Source: an uncultured Eubacteriales bacterium (GTDB taxonomy: Bacteria > Bacillota > Clostridia > Oscillospirales > Acutalibacteraceae). Taken from it: a DNA stretch of 6,420 bases. Positions 5,829 through 6,420 of this stretch are shown piece by piece. The stretch is from the NCBI GenBank assembly GCA_934465125.1, contig CAKSKO010000069.1, positions 1-6,420 of the forward strand, in the 5' to 3' direction. Below the pieces are notes generated by a model, which was given only the letters and a program-made list of their open reading frames with translations, had not been told where the DNA came from and did not search any database. Every line of letters begins with the position of its first letter. Positions within the stretch are counted from its first letter, which is position 1. The translations under genes and the position numbers were made by a program.

Positions 5829-6420
5829 TTAAGATCGTTTTACCGAGATCACTCCCTTGATTTTATGTAGTCTCGTCATAATAACCTTTAAATGATCCAA
5901 ACTGTTGATTGTAACCGTCACACGGATCACCGCATTGCCATTTTTTGTTTCTCTGGAATTGAGTGAATGAATAAAAAGATGCAGCGCAGAAAGCTGCAGC
6001 GTTAAATCTGCAAGTAAACCAGTTCTATCGCTTGCAGCAATTTCAATCGTTGTTTTAAACCCTTCTTTAATATCTCCCACCCAATGTGCGCCAATCCATC
6101 TTTGAGGCTCTTGGCTTTTATTAATGTCTTCTGGTACATTCGTACAGTTTCTCTTATGGATAGAAACTCCGTATCCCCTTGTAATAAACCCGATAATGTC
6201 ATCACCAGGAAGGGGATTACAACACTTTGAAAATTTTATAAGACAGTTGTCGATCCCGTCTATTACTACGCCAGAAGAGACCTTTATTCTTGGCTCTACC
6301 TCAGATATAACAGGCTCTTTCGGGTCCTCAGGATGTTTAATCTTTAAGTATTCCTCCTTAATACGTGGGATGATCCGCCAAAGCTGAATCCCGCCGTAAC
6401 CGATTGCAGCGTATAAATCC
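5829..6420 (-). CDS. relA: (p)ppGpp synthetase/hydrolase RelA/SpoT family, C-terminal part, 5' end outside window
   Basis: The last 196 residues of the stringent-response enzyme that makes, and in Firmicutes usually also degrades, (p)ppGpp. I translated upstream from the stop by hand; the frame stays open to the right edge, so an apparent start at 6080 is internal. The catalytic HD and synthetase domains and TGS domain are not in the window. Visible parts, counted from the first complete codon, are the end of the helical domain, the conserved-cysteine or zinc-finger domain with CCNPLPGD (66-73) and HKRNC (88-92), and the ACT/RRM domain (about 117-196) with DRTGLLADL and a closing V-I-S-V-K-R-S strand. 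These regulatory domains contact the ribosome and control activity. The gene heads the part of the operon seen here; its promoter lies upstream of the window. Confidence 0.95.
   Translation of the reverse strand, partial: DLYAAIGYGGIQLWRIIPRIKEEYLKIKHPEDPKEPVISEVEPRIKVSSGVVIDGIDNCLIKFSKCCNPLPGDDIIGFITRGYGVSIHKRNCTNVPEDINKSQEPQRWIGAHWVGDIKEGFKTTIEIAASDRTGLLADLTLQLSALHLFIHSLNSRETKNGNAVIRVTVTINSLDHLKVIMTRLHKIKGVISVKRS

Noticed and set aside
5829..6080. A short separate gene encoding only an ACT domain, starting at the GTG at 6080.
   Set aside because: The same frame stays open upstream to the window edge and encodes the zinc-finger domain of RelA (CCNPLPGD, HKRNC), so this is the tail of relA.
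6002..6205. A 67-residue open frame on the minus strand.
   Set aside because: It lies wholly within relA in another frame, has no ribosome site and no recognisable domain.

Overview
The window comes from the chromosome of an anaerobic, low-to-moderate GC Firmicute, most likely a member of the Clostridia. The reasons are the gene set and order (a long RelA/SpoT enzyme, then dtd, a glyoxalase II-like hydrolase and a HemZ-type radical SAM protein), the strong AGGAGG-type ribosome sites, the SpoVB/YtgP-type flippase and the AT-rich spacers. No finer placement can be defended from the sequence alone. All seven genes lie on the minus strand, so transcription runs from high to low coordinates. I see no mobile element, tRNA, rRNA, CRISPR array or origin.

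Right part (6420 down to 2305): a tightly packed operon. It enters the window with the C-terminal part of a (p)ppGpp synthetase/hydrolase. It continues with D-aminoacyl-tRNA deacylase (13-nt gap, GTG start), an MBL-fold hydrolase (ATGA overlap), HemZ (17-nt overlap) and a P-loop nucleoside (uridine) kinase (14-nt overlap). Three consecutive overlaps imply co-transcription and probably translational coupling. The kinase matches the kinase half of the longer clostridial nucleoside kinases but lacks their N-terminal TGS/synthetase-like half.

Middle (2304 to 1692): a monocistronic unit. A plausible sigma-A promoter (TTGCAA, 18 bp, TATAAT) drives a 150-residue coiled-coil plus zinc-ribbon protein of unknown function. 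The unit ends at a clear intrinsic terminator, a 12-bp hairpin followed by seven T.

Left part (1691 to 1): an AT-rich 223-bp spacer with several perfect inverted repeats and a pair of similar direct repeats around a TATAAT box. It leads into a lipid-linked oligosaccharide flippase gene of the MurJ/SpoVB/MATE-like superfamily, cut by the left window edge after 489 codons.

Functionally the window joins stringent-response and translation-quality genes (relA, dtd) to small metabolic enzymes in one operon, followed by two separate units. No obviously new multi-gene system is visible. The items most worth a second look are the repeat-rich flippase promoter, the short-form kinase inside the relA-hemZ operon, and two substitutions in signature motifs of Dtd.
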